Source of the DNA: Desulfopila inferna
Lineage (GTDB): Bacteria; Desulfobacterota; Desulfobulbia; Desulfobulbales; Desulfocapsaceae
Direction of reading: 5' to 3'
Assembly: GCF_016919005.1 (NCBI RefSeq)
Contig: NZ_JAFFQE010000003.1
Location: forward strand, 558,001 to 622,000
DNA: 64,000 bases
In this document: positions 17,289-27,349 of the stretch, piece by piece
Layout of the letters: the number at the start of each line of letters is the position of its first letter
Position numbering within the stretch: the stretch's first letter is position 1
Translations under genes and position numbers: made by a program
Notes under the pieces: model-generated
The model's database searches: none
What the model saw: the letters and a program-made list of their open reading frames with translations, nothing else
Told to the model about the DNA's origin: nothing

Positions 17289-19387
17289 TGAATCGGAAAA
17301 GTCTTCTCTCGAAAATTGCTCAAGCCATCTGGACTGTATTTTCCATTGTTTTGATAGTTTCTCTTCTTCTCTTCTACAGCTTTGAAAAGGGACGACGCCA
17401 GGCCCGTCTCGATCAGGTCAAGGTGCTCTTAGGTGCCGTATATCAGGAAAAAAGAGAGGATCTTGCAAATGAAATCTTTTCCGGTCACAGGGATGCACTT
17501 TCTCTAAGCTTAGAAAGCATGGAAAAGATTGAAGGAGTTACAGGCGTGGAATTATTCCAGCTTGACCGGCTCTTGCTGGCCTCGACGGGAACCTTGCCGC
17601 AAGAAGAATTCAACCTCGGCGATATGAGCCGAAACAGTGGTTATTTCTGGCAGGAATATACCCGCGGCAACCAACATTATATAGCACTCTCGACAATAAT
17701 TGAAGTTGTTGGAGAACGTGTGGGATATTGCCGGATCTGGTATGATCTCTCCGCATCTTCCTCAGCAGCGCAACTGCGCATGTGGCTCATCACGGGTATC
17801 TTCTTTTTTACATTGCTGTCGTTGTCGATAATCCTCTCGTTATTGCTGACCCGCTGGGTGACCAGGCCGGTCTTGCTCTTACATGATGCTATGAATCGCG
17901 TGATGGACGGTCATCTTGGAGAGCAGCTCAACCTCACCCAGGACGATGAAATCGGACGCATGGCAACTGCTTTCAACTCCATGTCGGAAAAGCTTAAACT
18001 GCAGAATCAAAAGCTTATCACCTCCATTGACACACAAAACTCCTATGCCCGGCAGTTGGTAAGTACAAATCAGCAGCTGGCTCAGCTCAATGCCCAACTG
18101 GAGACTATTGTCGAAGAGAGGACTCAGGAATTACGCAACAGCTACAAAAAACTCGAAAAAGAGATAGACGAGAGGCGAAAATCCGACAATGAGAAAAGGA
18201 TCCTGAAAGAAAGGCTTGTTCGTTCCGAGAAAATGGAGGCTCTGGGTTTGTTGGCCGGAGGAGTGGCGCATGATCTCAATAATGTTCTCTCCGGAATTGT
18301 AAGTTATCCTGATTTAATTCTGATGCAACTCGGAAAAAACAGTCCTCTGCTGCCCATGATTCTCACCATTCAGCAATCCGGTCAGAAGGCCGCCGCGATT
18401 GTCGAAGATATGCTGGTCCTGACACGACGAGGAGTAACCAACAACGAGGTGGTCAATTTTAACGACGAGGTAATAGCCGACTATATGGAATCGCCGGAGC
18501 TAAAGAAACTTCAATTTTTTCATCCTGAAGTGGCAATCGAGACCGAACTAGCTCCGGATTTGTTGAACATGCGCGGCAGCGCCGTCCATTTGAGAAAGGT
18601 GATAATGAATCTTGTTTCCAACGCGGCTGAGGCTCAACCACATGGCGGGCGAATCATCATCACTACTGAGAACCGCTTTGTCGACCAGCCATTTCAAAAT
18701 TACACTCATGTCAAAGAAGGCGATTATGTCGTGCTGACAGTGGAGGATTTCGGCATCGGCATAACAGCTGAGGATCTCAATCACATATTTGAACCTTTTT
18801 ATACAAAAAAGGCCATGGATCGCAGCGGCACAGGTCTGGGCATGGCCATTGTCTGGGGCACGGTTGAGGATCACCATGGCTATATAAACGTGGCAAGCAT
18901 TCCGGAACAGGGCACTCGTTTCGAACTTTATTTTCCGGTAACTCGGGATCCTAAAATTGAAAAAGACAAGTCCATTGTGATCAATGATTATATGGGCAAT
19001 CAGGAAAAAATACTGGTCATTGACGACATAGCCGAACAACGAAAAATTGCCACGGCCTTGTTAACTGCTCTCAATTACAGGGTAACTACTGTAAGCAGCG
19101 GTGAAGAAGCTATAGGTTATCTGCTCGAAAATCAGGCTGATATACTTTTATTGGACATGATAATGGATCCCGGCATAGACGGACTGGCTACGTATAGGCA
19201 GATACTAAAAAGACATCCGCACCAAAAGGTAATCATTGCCAGCGGATTTGCGGAAAACCAGAGGGTTAAAGAAGCCCAGCGACTTGGTGCCGGAGAATAT
19301 ATACGAAAGCCTTATACGATTGATAAAATCGCTATTGCGATTTCCGCAGAGCTTTCCCGGGATTCTTTAAAGACCATAAGCAACTGA
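17285..19387 (+). CDS. Membrane hybrid histidine kinase of the binding-protein operon
   Basis: A 700-residue kinase. Order: TM helix about 12-32, extracytoplasmic sensor region about 35-165 (short, without a recognisable ligand pocket), TM helix about 166-190, HAMP to about 245, coiled coil with QLETIVEERTQELR, HisKA with GGVAHDLNN (H329), HATPase_c (NLVSNAAEA, DFGIGI, GTGLGMAI), and a C-terminal receiver with D624 in LLLDMIMDPG. Start ATG 17285 overlaps the previous stop by four bases; there is an in-frame extension upstream that is not needed. The short sensor region and the two coupled binding proteins suggest that the kinase reads liganded binding proteins, as LuxQ reads LuxP. No output regulator is adjacent. 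Confidence 0.9.
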   Translation: MMNRKSLLSKIAQAIWTVFSIVLIVSLLLFYSFEKGRRQARLDQVKVLLGAVYQEKREDLANEIFSGHRDALSLSLESMEKIEGVTGVELFQLDRLLLASTGTLPQEEFNLGDMSRNSGYFWQEYTRGNQHYIALSTIIEVVGERVGYCRIWYDLSASSSAAQLRMWLITGIFFFTLLSLSIILSLLLTRWVTRPVLLLHDAMNRVMDGHLGEQLNLTQDDEIGRMATAFNSMSEKLKLQNQKLITSIDTQNSYARQLVSTNQQLAQLNAQLETIVEERTQELRNSYKKLEKEIDERRKSDNEKRILKERLVRSEKMEALGLLAGGVAHDLNNVLSGIVSYPDLILMQLGKNSPLLPMILTIQQSGQKAAAIVEDMLVLTRRGVTNNEVVNFNDEVIADYMESPELKKLQFFHPEVAIETELAPDLLNMRGSAVHLRKVIMNLVSNAAEAQPHGGRIIITTENRFVDQPFQNYTHVKEGDYVVLTVEDFGIGITAEDLNHIFEPFYTKKAMDRSGTGLGMAIVWGTVEDHHGYINVASIPEQGTRFELYFPVTRDPKIEKDKSIVINDYMGNQEKILVIDDIAEQRKIATALLTALNYRVTTVSSGEEAIGYLLENQADILLLDMIMDPGIDGLATYRQILKRHPHQKVIIASGFAENQRVKEAQRLGAGEYIRKPYTIDKIAIAISAELSRDSLKTISN

Positions 19388-19440
19388 TTCCTGAAGATCT
19401 ATTGCTATCCCAGCGGGGCTGGACGAGACACTTGGCCAGC

Positions 19441-20184
19441 TCAACCCGCGGCACTCCAACGGCACAGTCTCCTTTCAAGCATATCAAGCAGCAGGTAGAG
19501 GCAAAAGCCCAGCATGGCCATGCAGGAAATACCGGTGTAGAGAGCGACATAATCGGCGCGTCCCCAGGAATCCATGATGATATAACCGAGACCTTTGGTG
19601 GTGGCGAAGGATTCGACAAAAAAGAGGATAGCTACCGAGGTGCCGATGGAAATGCGCATGGCCGTCAGGATCTTGGGCAGGGCGGCGGGAAGAATGACAT
19701 GGCGATAGATCTGCAGGCGGGTTGCGCCAAGGGTCTGCATGGAATAAAAGTAGTTGCGGTGGATGTTCTTGGCCGCATCCCTGGTGGTCACCAGGATCTG
19801 GAAAAAGACGATCAGGGCGATAAGAAATATTTTGGAAAAATTACCGATGCCGAAGAGGATGATGATCAGCGGCAGCAGCACCACATGGGGAATAGGATAA
19901 AGCAGATAGATAAAAGGCGACAGGCTCTTGCGCAGAGCCGGCTCCGCACCGACTGCGAGCCCGAGCGGAACGGCGGTCAGGAGCGCCAGCAGAATACCCA
20001 GGAGCGCCCGGACCATACTGATGGCCAGATCATCGAGCAGACTGCCGTCGGCCAGTTTGATGATAAGATCGTAGAACACCTGCCAGGGCTGCGGCAGGGC
20101 CATGGTCTCCAGCAGCAGCGCACTGACCTCCCAGAGCAGCAAAAGAATTGCGGCTGCTAAAAGGGTATCACGTTTCCTGCCCAT
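19441..20184 (-). CDS. SsuC/TauC-type ABC transporter permease
   Basis: A 247-residue permease with about six hydrophobic helices. The EAA coupling motif for the ATPase is visible as MQTLGATRLQIYRHVILPAA. Overall pattern and length match permeases for sulfonates, taurine, nitrate or pyrimidine precursors. Its start overlaps the end of the ATPase gene by 17 bases. It is the last gene of the unit and converges on the hybrid kinase gene, ending about 50 bases from it. The substrate cannot be assigned. Confidence 0.9.
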   Translation of the reverse strand: MGRKRDTLLAAAILLLLWEVSALLLETMALPQPWQVFYDLIIKLADGSLLDDLAISMVRALLGILLALLTAVPLGLAVGAEPALRKSLSPFIYLLYPIPHVVLLPLIIILFGIGNFSKIFLIALIVFFQILVTTRDAAKNIHRNYFYSMQTLGATRLQIYRHVILPAALPKILTAMRISIGTSVAILFFVESFATTKGLGYIIMDSWGRADYVALYTGISCMAMLGFCLYLLLDMLERRLCRWSAAG

Positions 20185-20911
20185 TGCCCTGCCCTCCCAG
20201 GATGGTGCGCACTTCCGTGCATAAATGAAAAAAGTTTTCGCTCTGCCGGTAATCGGAACTGCCCACCTCCGGGTTGTCGACGATCTGCAGCACCTTGGCC
20301 GGCCGTCTGCCCAGGATAATTATTTTCTGGCCCAGAAATACCGCCTCTTCAATGGAGTGAGTAACCAGAACCTTGGTGATCTTCTTGGTCTTCCAGATAT
20401 CCAGGATAAGATTCTGCAATCTCTCGCGAGTCAGGGCGTCAAGTGAGGAGAGCGGCTCATCCATGAACAGGATCTGAGGTTCTACGGCAAGGGCGCGGGC
20501 CAGGGCGACGCGCTGCTGCATGCCTCCGGAGAGCTCGATGGGATAATGATTCCCGAAGCCAAGCAGTCCCATATCGTCAAGCAAGGTGTTGACGCGCTCG
20601 GTGATCATGGCTTTTTCCATCTTTTGCAGGACAAGACCGAGTCCGATATTCTGCGCAACCGTTTTCCAGGGAAAGAGCCCGTAGTTCTGCAGAATGGTGC
20701 CGCAGCGGGGATTGCCGGTAATGGAAATATCACCCCGATCGGGCCGGAGCAGTCCGGCAAGCAGGAAGAGCAGCGAGGTTTTGCCGCAGCCGGAAGGCCC
20801 GATGATGGCGCAGCTGGTCTGCGCTTCGATACGGAAGGATATATCCCCCAGTACTTTCTCGACGGTTCCATCCCGGGTGAAGGAAAGATGCACGGATTCG
20901 ACGTTAACCAT
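20168..20911 (-). CDS. SsuB/TauB-type ABC transporter ATPase
   Basis: A 247-residue ATPase with Walker A GPSGCGKTS, Q loop LQNYGLFPWKTV, signature LSGGMQQR, Walker B ILFMDEPLSSLD and a switch His in VLVTHSI. It energises import by the permease it overlaps. The spacing to the upstream binding-protein gene is 8 bases. This ATPase group serves sulfonate, nitrate and cyanate importers, among others. Confidence 0.92.
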   Translation of the reverse strand: MVNVESVHLSFTRDGTVEKVLGDISFRIEAQTSCAIIGPSGCGKTSLLFLLAGLLRPDRGDISITGNPRCGTILQNYGLFPWKTVAQNIGLGLVLQKMEKAMITERVNTLLDDMGLLGFGNHYPIELSGGMQQRVALARALAVEPQILFMDEPLSSLDALTRERLQNLILDIWKTKKITKVLVTHSIEEAVFLGQKIIILGRRPAKVLQIVDNPEVGSSDYRQSENFFHLCTEVRTILGGQGNGQET

Positions 20912-20919
20912 ACAGTGAT

Positions 20920-21891
20920 CTACTCGGCAAGAAAATCGGTTGAAACCATGCTTTCATAAGGCAGCCTGCCCACCAGCTTTTTGGGGGCCAGCCAGTCGAT
21001 AATAGGACCATAGAGCTCTCTGCTGAACGGTGCCGGCAGCGGATAGCGGGGTATCACATAGTCGGCAAGAAACGGTGGAATCCGTCCTTTTTCCAGGAAA
21101 AGAGCGCGATATGTCTCGGGACTGGAGTTGATGGCCTGTACGCCTTTGGTCAGGCCACGGAAAAAGGCGGCGATATCGTCTCTTCGCTCCTTGAGCACAT
21201 CGCTGTGGAAAACCATGACCGTCTGAGAAAGGCTTTGTTTACTGGCTGCATCGGAAATCAGAATACGGGCACCCTTTGATACGGCAATGGAGGCCAGTGG
21301 TTCCGGCAGGGTTGCCGCTTTGACCGAATTGGAAAGCAGCATTTGCATCCTGATGGGCATCTTCTTCACCTCCACGGTCTTGATCTCGGCAGGCGTGAAA
21401 CCCTGTTCCTCGAGCAGTCTGTCGGTGACATACTCGATGATGGTGGCACTGGAGACGGCGATCTCCACATTTTTCAGATCGTCTACCTCTTTGATATCCG
21501 ATTTTGGTGAGGCCAGGATGGCAAAAAGGCCTTCGCCGGGAGTTTCGCCAAGGAGAAGCGAAGTGATTTGCAGGATGCCCCTGCCCTTATCGAAAAGGAT
21601 GGCACCGACAGGATCGGCGACAGCGCCGTCGATTGCTCCGGCCATAAGTGCGCTGTCTCTTTCCAGTGCGCTGAGAAAGGGAATGAGCTCTACCTCGAGG
21701 CTCTGTTCGGTAAAGAAGTCTTCCTGTTCGGCGACATAGAGTGGAACAGAATCCTCGATCAACAGAACCCCTATTTTGAGAGGCGTAGCGGCCTGGACTG
21801 TGCCTGAGAGCAAAAGCAGGCAGAGAAGTATCAGTGCCTTACTCTTGAAAAACTGCCCCCAAAAACAAGAAAATGAAAAATTTATTAACAT
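20920..21891 (-). CDS. NMT1/SsuA-like ABC transporter substrate-binding protein
   Basis: A periplasmic receptor of 323 residues with the type II binding fold. A signal peptide is visible (…KALILLCLLLLSGTVQA, then ATPLKIGV). Family landmarks are LYVAEQEDFFTEQSLEVELI near the N-terminus and AVADPVGAI. Start ATG 21891 has AGGCAGG seven bases upstream; an upstream frame extension to 22065 runs through a dispersed repeat and is rejected. First gene of the three-gene importer; the substrate is unknown. Sulfonates, nitrate-like anions or thiamine precursors are all possible for the family. Confidence 0.85.
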   Translation of the reverse strand: MLINFSFSCFWGQFFKSKALILLCLLLLSGTVQAATPLKIGVLLIEDSVPLYVAEQEDFFTEQSLEVELIPFLSALERDSALMAGAIDGAVADPVGAILFDKGRGILQITSLLLGETPGEGLFAILASPKSDIKEVDDLKNVEIAVSSATIIEYVTDRLLEEQGFTPAEIKTVEVKKMPIRMQMLLSNSVKAATLPEPLASIAVSKGARILISDAASKQSLSQTVMVFHSDVLKERRDDIAAFFRGLTKGVQAINSSPETYRALFLEKGRIPPFLADYVIPRYPLPAPFSRELYGPIIDWLAPKKLVGRLPYESMVSTDFLAE

Positions 21892-22422
21892 CCGTGAACC
21901 TGCCTCTATAGCCAAAGTGCTTACACCCCTCAAGGGGGTACTGTAAAGAGTCCAGCTCGGCTGGGTTAGTACCTTACTCATTCTTTTCTTGTTTCTTGGC
22001 AAGAAAGCTATGTGGCCCAAGGTTTTCATCCGGCTCAGCCGGACTAGAAAATGATTGTGTTTCATAATGTTCCGGGTAGAAATAGATTTTGATAGTGTAA
22101 TTCACCAGCCTATCTTATTTTTGCTGGTTTTTCGAGTATTTTCCTTTGATTTTTTTTGCAAGCAACTGCGAATTATGGTAGTGAGAAGTCTTGACATCCG
22201 GTTCCGACTTCACCAGGCAGTCCTCTGTAGTTCCACTCTATATCGGACACAGCTTGTTTGACAAAAAGAGATGATTTTCTTTTAACTTTTGAGAATCAAA
22301 TGATTTTCTTTGTCATGTTATACTTTATTGAAAGCAGCAGGAAAATTCACCTTTCCAATTATTAGAGATCTGCGCAGCTCGATGTCATCTTTTTGACACT
22401 GAACTTGCGATATGGAACAGTT
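21892..22422. other. Divergent intergenic region, importer / FAD-Fe-S oxidoreductase
   Basis: About 530 bases with two divergent promoters expected. It holds a copy of repeat family A at about 21911-21993, beside the importer gene. The remaining part is AT-rich (22066-22420). No structured RNA was recognised. Confidence 0.4.
21911..21993. repeat. Dispersed repeat, family A
   Basis: Contains ACACCCCTCAAGGGGGTACTG, then AGTCCAGCTCGGCTGGGTTAGTACCTTACTC. The same elements occur at 37770-38132 and, inverted, at 52261-52372. CCCCTCAAGGGGG and CAGCTCGGCTG are small palindromes. It is placed just upstream of the binding-protein gene start. Confidence 0.65.
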
Positions 22423-25400
22423 ATGAATAAAGAAGATTATCGCGAAATTCCCTACAACTTCACCTCAGCCGACGACAAACTGATAATCAACCATCTATTC
22501 GGCCCGGCGGTCTGGGGCAGCCTGGAAGAGTTGCGCTCCCAGAGGATCACAGGAAGATCGGCACGCCTGGTGATGCGCTTTATGGGTGATCTCTTTATCA
22601 TGAGGCGCAATCCCTTTCTCTACCAGGAACTGATCGACTCGCCTCTGCGCAGAAACCAGTTTTTCAAAACAGCGGATACCGATCTGCAGATTATCGAAAA
22701 CGGAGTCAAGGCTGTTGGCGTCAGCGAAAAGCGCAGCACCAAAGTCATCAACCTCGTCAACACTTGTCGAAACCGCCTGAAAATCCTGAAAAAAAGCATC
22801 ACCGGGGCCAAGGCGCGCAGAGCAAAAATCAAGAAGCAGCTTGGCTCCATAATCGGCAGGGAATGCATCTCCTTCGACCCCTTCACCCTGATCAGCCATG
22901 CCACCGATGCCACGGATTGGCGCCTCTACCTGCCCGTTGCCGTTGTCTATCCCTCGGAGGAAAGCCAGGTGGCGCCGCTGCTTAAGGCTATAGCCGAGCT
23001 GAAGATGCATGCCATACCCCGGGGCGGGGGAACCGGCCTCACCGGCGGCAGCGTGCCGGTCCGGGACAACTGCATCGTCATCAATACCGAGAAACTTAAT
23101 GGAATCAAACCCATCGGCAAGGTCAGCTATCTGCAGAATGACCCCACGCAGAAGGTGGAGGTTCTCAGGGCCGAAGCCGGGGTTATTACCCAGGATGCTA
23201 TGGCCGCGGCGGAAAAGGAAGGGTTGGTTTTCGCCACCGATCCCACCAGCGCCTGGGCCTCCACCATTGGCGGCAACATTTCGGAAAATGCCGGAGGGAA
23301 GACCGCTGTTCTCTGGGGGACGGCGATCGACAATATTCTCTCTTATTCCATCGCCATGCCCAATGCCGGTCTGTGCACAGTGCGGCGGATCAACCATCCT
23401 CTGCGCAAGATCCTCCCGGAGGATCAGGTGATCTTCGAGGTGAAGAGCGAGGACGGCAGCTACCGGCGTACCATATCACTCTCAGGCATGGACATCCGCA
23501 AAAAGGGGCTGTGGAAAGATATCACCAACAAGGCACTGGGCGGACTGCCGGGCTTCCAGAAGGAGGGCACCGACGGCATCATAACCTCCGCCGAGTTTAT
23601 TCTGCATCAGGCCTATCCCAAGAAACTCACCTTCTGCCTTGAATTTTTCGGCAATGACATGGATGAGGCCAGCCGGGTCATCGTTGAGATTTCTCAAGAG
23701 TTTTCCAATGGCGGTGCCGAAGCGCTCATGGCGCTGGAACACTTTGACGAGGAATATATCAAGGCAATCAACTACAAATTCAAGGCGGCCAGGAGTGAAC
23801 GCCCCAAGGCGGTGCTTCTTATAGACATGGTCGGTCACAGCGACGAGGAGATCGGGAGGGGTAGAAAAAGATTCGAGAAGCTTCTTGCACCTTATGTCAA
23901 TACCGAAGTATTTGTTGCCAAAGACAGCGATGAAGCCTCCCGTTTCTGGCGGGACCGCAAAAGGCTGGGCGCCATCGCCGCCAGGACCAATGCCTTCAAG
24001 CTGAACGAGGATATCGTTCTGCCTCTGGCGGCCCTTGCCGAATTTGCCCGCTTTGTCGATGAATACAATATCAATGAAGATATTCACAATAAGAAGGAAT
24101 CCATCCACGCCACCATTGAATACCTCAAGACTGCCGTGCCTATCGAGGATCCGGACTGGCTCGAGGCAAAACTGCCCACGGCCGACAGGCTTTGCCGCGA
24201 AACCCTGGAAAAGCTGGACCTGCGTAGTATTGAGTCTATTCGTCACGAGGTTTATATCAAAAAACTGATGGATGATCTGCTTGAGCTTTTTCGGGGCTAC
24301 AGCCGGGTCAGTGGTCATATTCGTGAGATTTTTGAAGATGTCCGCAAAAAACGCATCATCATCGCCACCCACATGCATGCCGGCGACGGCAATGTTCATG
24401 TCAATATTCCGGTGTTCTCCAATGATAGAAAGATGATGGGTCGGGCCGAAAAGACCGCTGAAGATATTATGGCAAAAGCCGTCGAACTCGACGGTGTGGT
24501 CAGCGGCGAACACGGCATCGGCATCACCAAGATGAAGTTCCTCGACAAGCAGCGGCGCCTCGAGCTGCAGGAATATCGCCGGGATGTCGATCCGGAAAAC
24601 ATCATGAACCCGGGCATGCTGGAAGACCCGTATATCATCAACAAAGTCTTTACCCCTAGTTTCAACCTGCTTGAACTGGAGGCTCGCATCCTCAAGCACG
24701 GCTCACTGGAGAGTCTCTCCTCCAAAATCGCCAAATGCGTGCGCTGCGGCAAATGCAAGCCTGACTGCTGTGTGTTTATCCCCTCAGGTAATGTTTTCTT
24801 TCATCCCCGCAACAAAAACCTGGCCATCGGCTCGCTTATCGAAGCATTGCTCTATGATATGCAGCGCTCTCACTTTCCCAGATTCAACCAGCTGAAAAAC
24901 CTGCAACAGATTGCCGACCACTGTACCATGTGCGGCAAATGTCTGAGCCCATGTCCCGTTGATATAGATACCGCAGAAGTATCGGTGCTGGAGCGGGAGA
25001 TTCTTGCTGAAATCGGCTATAAAAAGACTCCTGTCGCCACCACCCTTTCACTGCGGTATTTGAAAAGCAGAAACAGAGTATTCAACACGGTCTTTCGTAA
25101 AGGTGTCGTCGACTGGGGCGGCAAAACCCAGCGGCTTGGCGTCAGGATGCTGGAAAAAGCGCCGGACAGGGTAAGCCACAGCCGTAGCAACATGGTTGCG
25201 ATGCTGAAGTCGCCGATGGTACCGCCTTCCGCCAGCACCCTGCGGGATCTGTTGCCGAAGTGCTCAAACAGCGAGGCGCTGCTGCTGCGGCCGGCAAAAG
25301 TTGCCGTAAAAACGGTTTTCTATTTTCCCGGATGCGGTTCGGAGAGGCTCTATGCCGATATTTCCAAAGCGGCACTCTACGTTCTTTTGAACAGCAATAT

Positions 25401-26061
25401 CCAGATAGTACTGCCGCCTCCCTATCTGTGCTGCGGTTTTCCCTCCCGGGTCAACGCCAAAAAGAAGATGCATAACGAGATCGTTCTGCGGGACACCATT
25501 ATCTTCAGCCAGATACGAGAGATGCTGGGGCACCTTGATTTCGATGCGGTTTTGATTAGCTGCGGCACCTGTCGGGAGGCTCTGCACAAAATGGGGGCCG
25601 CGGAAATTTTCAACTGCGGCATCGAGGATATATCCGAATACGTCATGCGCCTGAATCCGGAACTTTTCCGTGTGTCCGCAGAGAATTATCTCTACCATGC
25701 GCCCTGTCACGATTCCCTGGACGGCAACGGAAGTGTGCTCATTAAAAAGCTTGGAGCCGGGGTAACCCCGACACCGGATTGCTGCTCGGAAGCGGGAACC
25801 ATGGCCATTTCCAGACCTGATATATCTTCTGCCATGCGCAGCAAAAAACGGGAATCGATAGCCGGCAGGATGAACGATACTGATGCAGAGCAGATCATCC
25901 TGACCAATTGCCCTTCCTGTATTTCCGGTCTGGGCAGGAATACGGATATGAAGATCAGGCCACAGCATCTGACCGAGGCGCTGGCGATCTCGGCGGGTGG
26001 TCCGCAGTGGATGGCAGAACTTGAAGCTCTGATAGCAAAATTTGAAAAGGTCACCTTTTGA
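22423..26061 (+). CDS. Large FAD-linked, Fe-S dehydrogenase (DUF3683 / GlcD-LdhD type)
   Basis: A single-chain protein of 1212 residues. Order: N-terminal region about 1-130 resembling DUF3683; FAD-binding PCMH domain about 160-350 (PRGGGTGLTGGSVP binds FAD phosphate); GlcD-type C-terminal substrate domain with HMHAGDGNVHVN and VSGEHGIG; two 4Fe-4S binding motifs at about 771 (CVRCGKCKPDC) and 834 (CTMCGKCLSPCP); and two cysteine-rich CCG domains (PGCGSE…CCGFPS about 970, APCHDS…CCSEAG about 1090). By family this oxidises a 2-hydroxy acid such as D-lactate or glycolate and passes electrons through Fe-S clusters and CCG domains to a membrane acceptor. ATG 22423 has GGAA upstream. Related enzymes are often split into separate subunits. 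Confidence 0.88.
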   Translation: MNKEDYREIPYNFTSADDKLIINHLFGPAVWGSLEELRSQRITGRSARLVMRFMGDLFIMRRNPFLYQELIDSPLRRNQFFKTADTDLQIIENGVKAVGVSEKRSTKVINLVNTCRNRLKILKKSITGAKARRAKIKKQLGSIIGRECISFDPFTLISHATDATDWRLYLPVAVVYPSEESQVAPLLKAIAELKMHAIPRGGGTGLTGGSVPVRDNCIVINTEKLNGIKPIGKVSYLQNDPTQKVEVLRAEAGVITQDAMAAAEKEGLVFATDPTSAWASTIGGNISENAGGKTAVLWGTAIDNILSYSIAMPNAGLCTVRRINHPLRKILPEDQVIFEVKSEDGSYRRTISLSGMDIRKKGLWKDITNKALGGLPGFQKEGTDGIITSAEFILHQAYPKKLTFCLEFFGNDMDEASRVIVEISQEFSNGGAEALMALEHFDEEYIKAINYKFKAARSERPKAVLLIDMVGHSDEEIGRGRKRFEKLLAPYVNTEVFVAKDSDEASRFWRDRKRLGAIAARTNAFKLNEDIVLPLAALAEFARFVDEYNINEDIHNKKESIHATIEYLKTAVPIEDPDWLEAKLPTADRLCRETLEKLDLRSIESIRHEVYIKKLMDDLLELFRGYSRVSGHIREIFEDVRKKRIIIATHMHAGDGNVHVNIPVFSNDRKMMGRAEKTAEDIMAKAVELDGVVSGEHGIGITKMKFLDKQRRLELQEYRRDVDPENIMNPGMLEDPYIINKVFTPSFNLLELEARILKHGSLESLSSKIAKCVRCGKCKPDCCVFIPSGNVFFHPRNKNLAIGSLIEALLYDMQRSHFPRFNQLKNLQQIADHCTMCGKCLSPCPVDIDTAEVSVLEREILAEIGYKKTPVATTLSLRYLKSRNRVFNTVFRKGVVDWGGKTQRLGVRMLEKAPDRVSHSRSNMVAMLKSPMVPPSASTLRDLLPKCSNSEALLLRPAKVAVKTVFYFPGCGSERLYADISKAALYVLLNSNIQIVLPPPYLCCGFPSRVNAKKKMHNEIVLRDTIIFSQIREMLGHLDFDAVLISCGTCREALHKMGAAEIFNCGIEDISEYVMRLNPELFRVSAENYLYHAPCHDSLDGNGSVLIKKLGAGVTPTPDCCSEAGTMAISRPDISSAMRSKKRESIAGRMNDTDAEQIILTNCPSCISGLGRNTDMKIRPQHLTEALAISAGGPQWMAELEALIAKFEKVTF

Positions 26062-26081
26062 AACGTTGGGTGCACTCGTGC

Positions 26082-27281
26082 TTAAATGATCCGGTTCAAC
26101 GCCTGTTCCAGATCAGCGATGATATCGTCGACGTTTTCCAAACCGACAGCCACCCGTACCAAACCCTCCGATATTCCGGCTTCCTCTCGCTCTTCCGCAG
26201 TATACGGAGAGTGGGTCATGGAAGCCGGGTGCTGAATGAGCGTCTCGGCATCTCCCAGACTAACAGCCAATTTGCACAATCGCATGCCGTTCATAACACC
26301 CTTGCCCTCTTCTAAGCCGCCCTTCAACTCAAAAGCGACGATAGCCCCGGGAAGGCTCATGTTCTTTTTAGCCAGTTCGTACTGCGGGAAACTCTGCAAA
26401 CCAGGATAGTACACTCTTTCCACCGCTGGGTGCCTCTCCAGGCATTCTGCCACTTTCATAGCGTTTGCACAGTGTTTTTCCATTCGAATTTCCAGGGTTT
26501 TCATCCCTCTGATAATCAGGAACGCATTAAAAGGACTCAGCGAAGCTCCGGTCATGTCTTTAATGCCGAAAAACCGTACTTGATCGATGAATTCCTGCTT
26601 CCCCACCACCATACCGGCAATGACATCTCCATGGCCATTGAGAAATTTTGTACCGGAATGAACCACGATATCGGCACCCAATTCCAATGGCCGCTGGATA
26701 TAAGGGCTGCAGAAAGTGTTATCCACCACGACCACACACCCTTCTTGATCATGGGCAATGTTGCTGACTTCTTCAATATCAATGATCTCCAAGGTCGGAT
26801 TGGCCGGCGATTCCAAGTAAATAACCCGGGTATTGGGCCTCATTGCCTTTTCAATATTTTTTGGATCTGTGGCATCTACAAAGGTGACTTCCACTCCATA
26901 CCGGGTCAGACCGTGGCTCAAATAGGAAAAGGTACATCCGTACAAAGTCTTGGACGCTACTACGTGGTCTCCGGATTTAAGCAGCGTCCAAAAAGCCGAT
27001 GTGATGGCACCTATGCCGGAAGCTGTGGCCACTGCAGCTTCGCCCCCTTCCAGCAAGGCGAGTTTTTCCTCCAGATGAGTGCAGGTAGGATTGCCTAAAC
27101 GGGAATATATATAGCCGCTTTCTTCCGATGCAAAGCGGCGGCCCCCCTGTTCTGCATTGTCGAATACAAAAGTGGCTGTCTGGTGAATGGGAACAGTCAA
27201 TGCGCCGTACTGGTCTTTTTTATACCCTCCGTGGATTGCTTTTGTTGCAAATCCTGCCTTAGCCATTATTTTTTCGTCCAT
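26082..27281 (-). CDS. mgl: Methionine gamma-lyase
   Basis: A 399-residue PLP enzyme that splits L-methionine into methanethiol, 2-oxobutyrate and ammonia. Diagnostic is the cysteine at residue 116 in KTLYGCTF, the same number and context as the catalytic Cys116 of Pseudomonas putida MGL; other family members have Gly there. Also visible: [30 protein letters not shown] and the PLP lysine K212 in [18 protein letters not shown] lies seven bases before the ATG. It is immediately downstream (68 bases) of threonine deaminase on the same strand, and both enzymes yield 2-oxobutyrate and ammonia. It converges on the FAD/Fe-S gene, whose stop is 20 bases away. Confidence 0.92.
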   Translation of the reverse strand: MDEKIMAKAGFATKAIHGGYKKDQYGALTVPIHQTATFVFDNAEQGGRRFASEESGYIYSRLGNPTCTHLEEKLALLEGGEAAVATASGIGAITSAFWTLLKSGDHVVASKTLYGCTFSYLSHGLTRYGVEVTFVDATDPKNIEKAMRPNTRVIYLESPANPTLEIIDIEEVSNIAHDQEGCVVVVDNTFCSPYIQRPLELGADIVVHSGTKFLNGHGDVIAGMVVGKQEFIDQVRFFGIKDMTGASLSPFNAFLIIRGMKTLEIRMEKHCANAMKVAECLERHPAVERVYYPGLQSFPQYELAKKNMSLPGAIVAFELKGGLEEGKGVMNGMRLCKLAVSLGDAETLIQHPASMTHSPYTAEEREEAGISEGLVRVAVGLENVDDIIADLEQALNRII

Positions 27282-27349
27282 TGAGATGCCTCCTTGGCAT
27301 AGTTATGACAGATTAACAATTCGCAGCCTCTATGCCAAAGGAAAATGAA

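Noticed and set aside
23482-24699. 405-codon open frame on the minus strand
   Set aside because: Antisense to the FAD/Fe-S oxidoreductase; no recognisable protein pattern.
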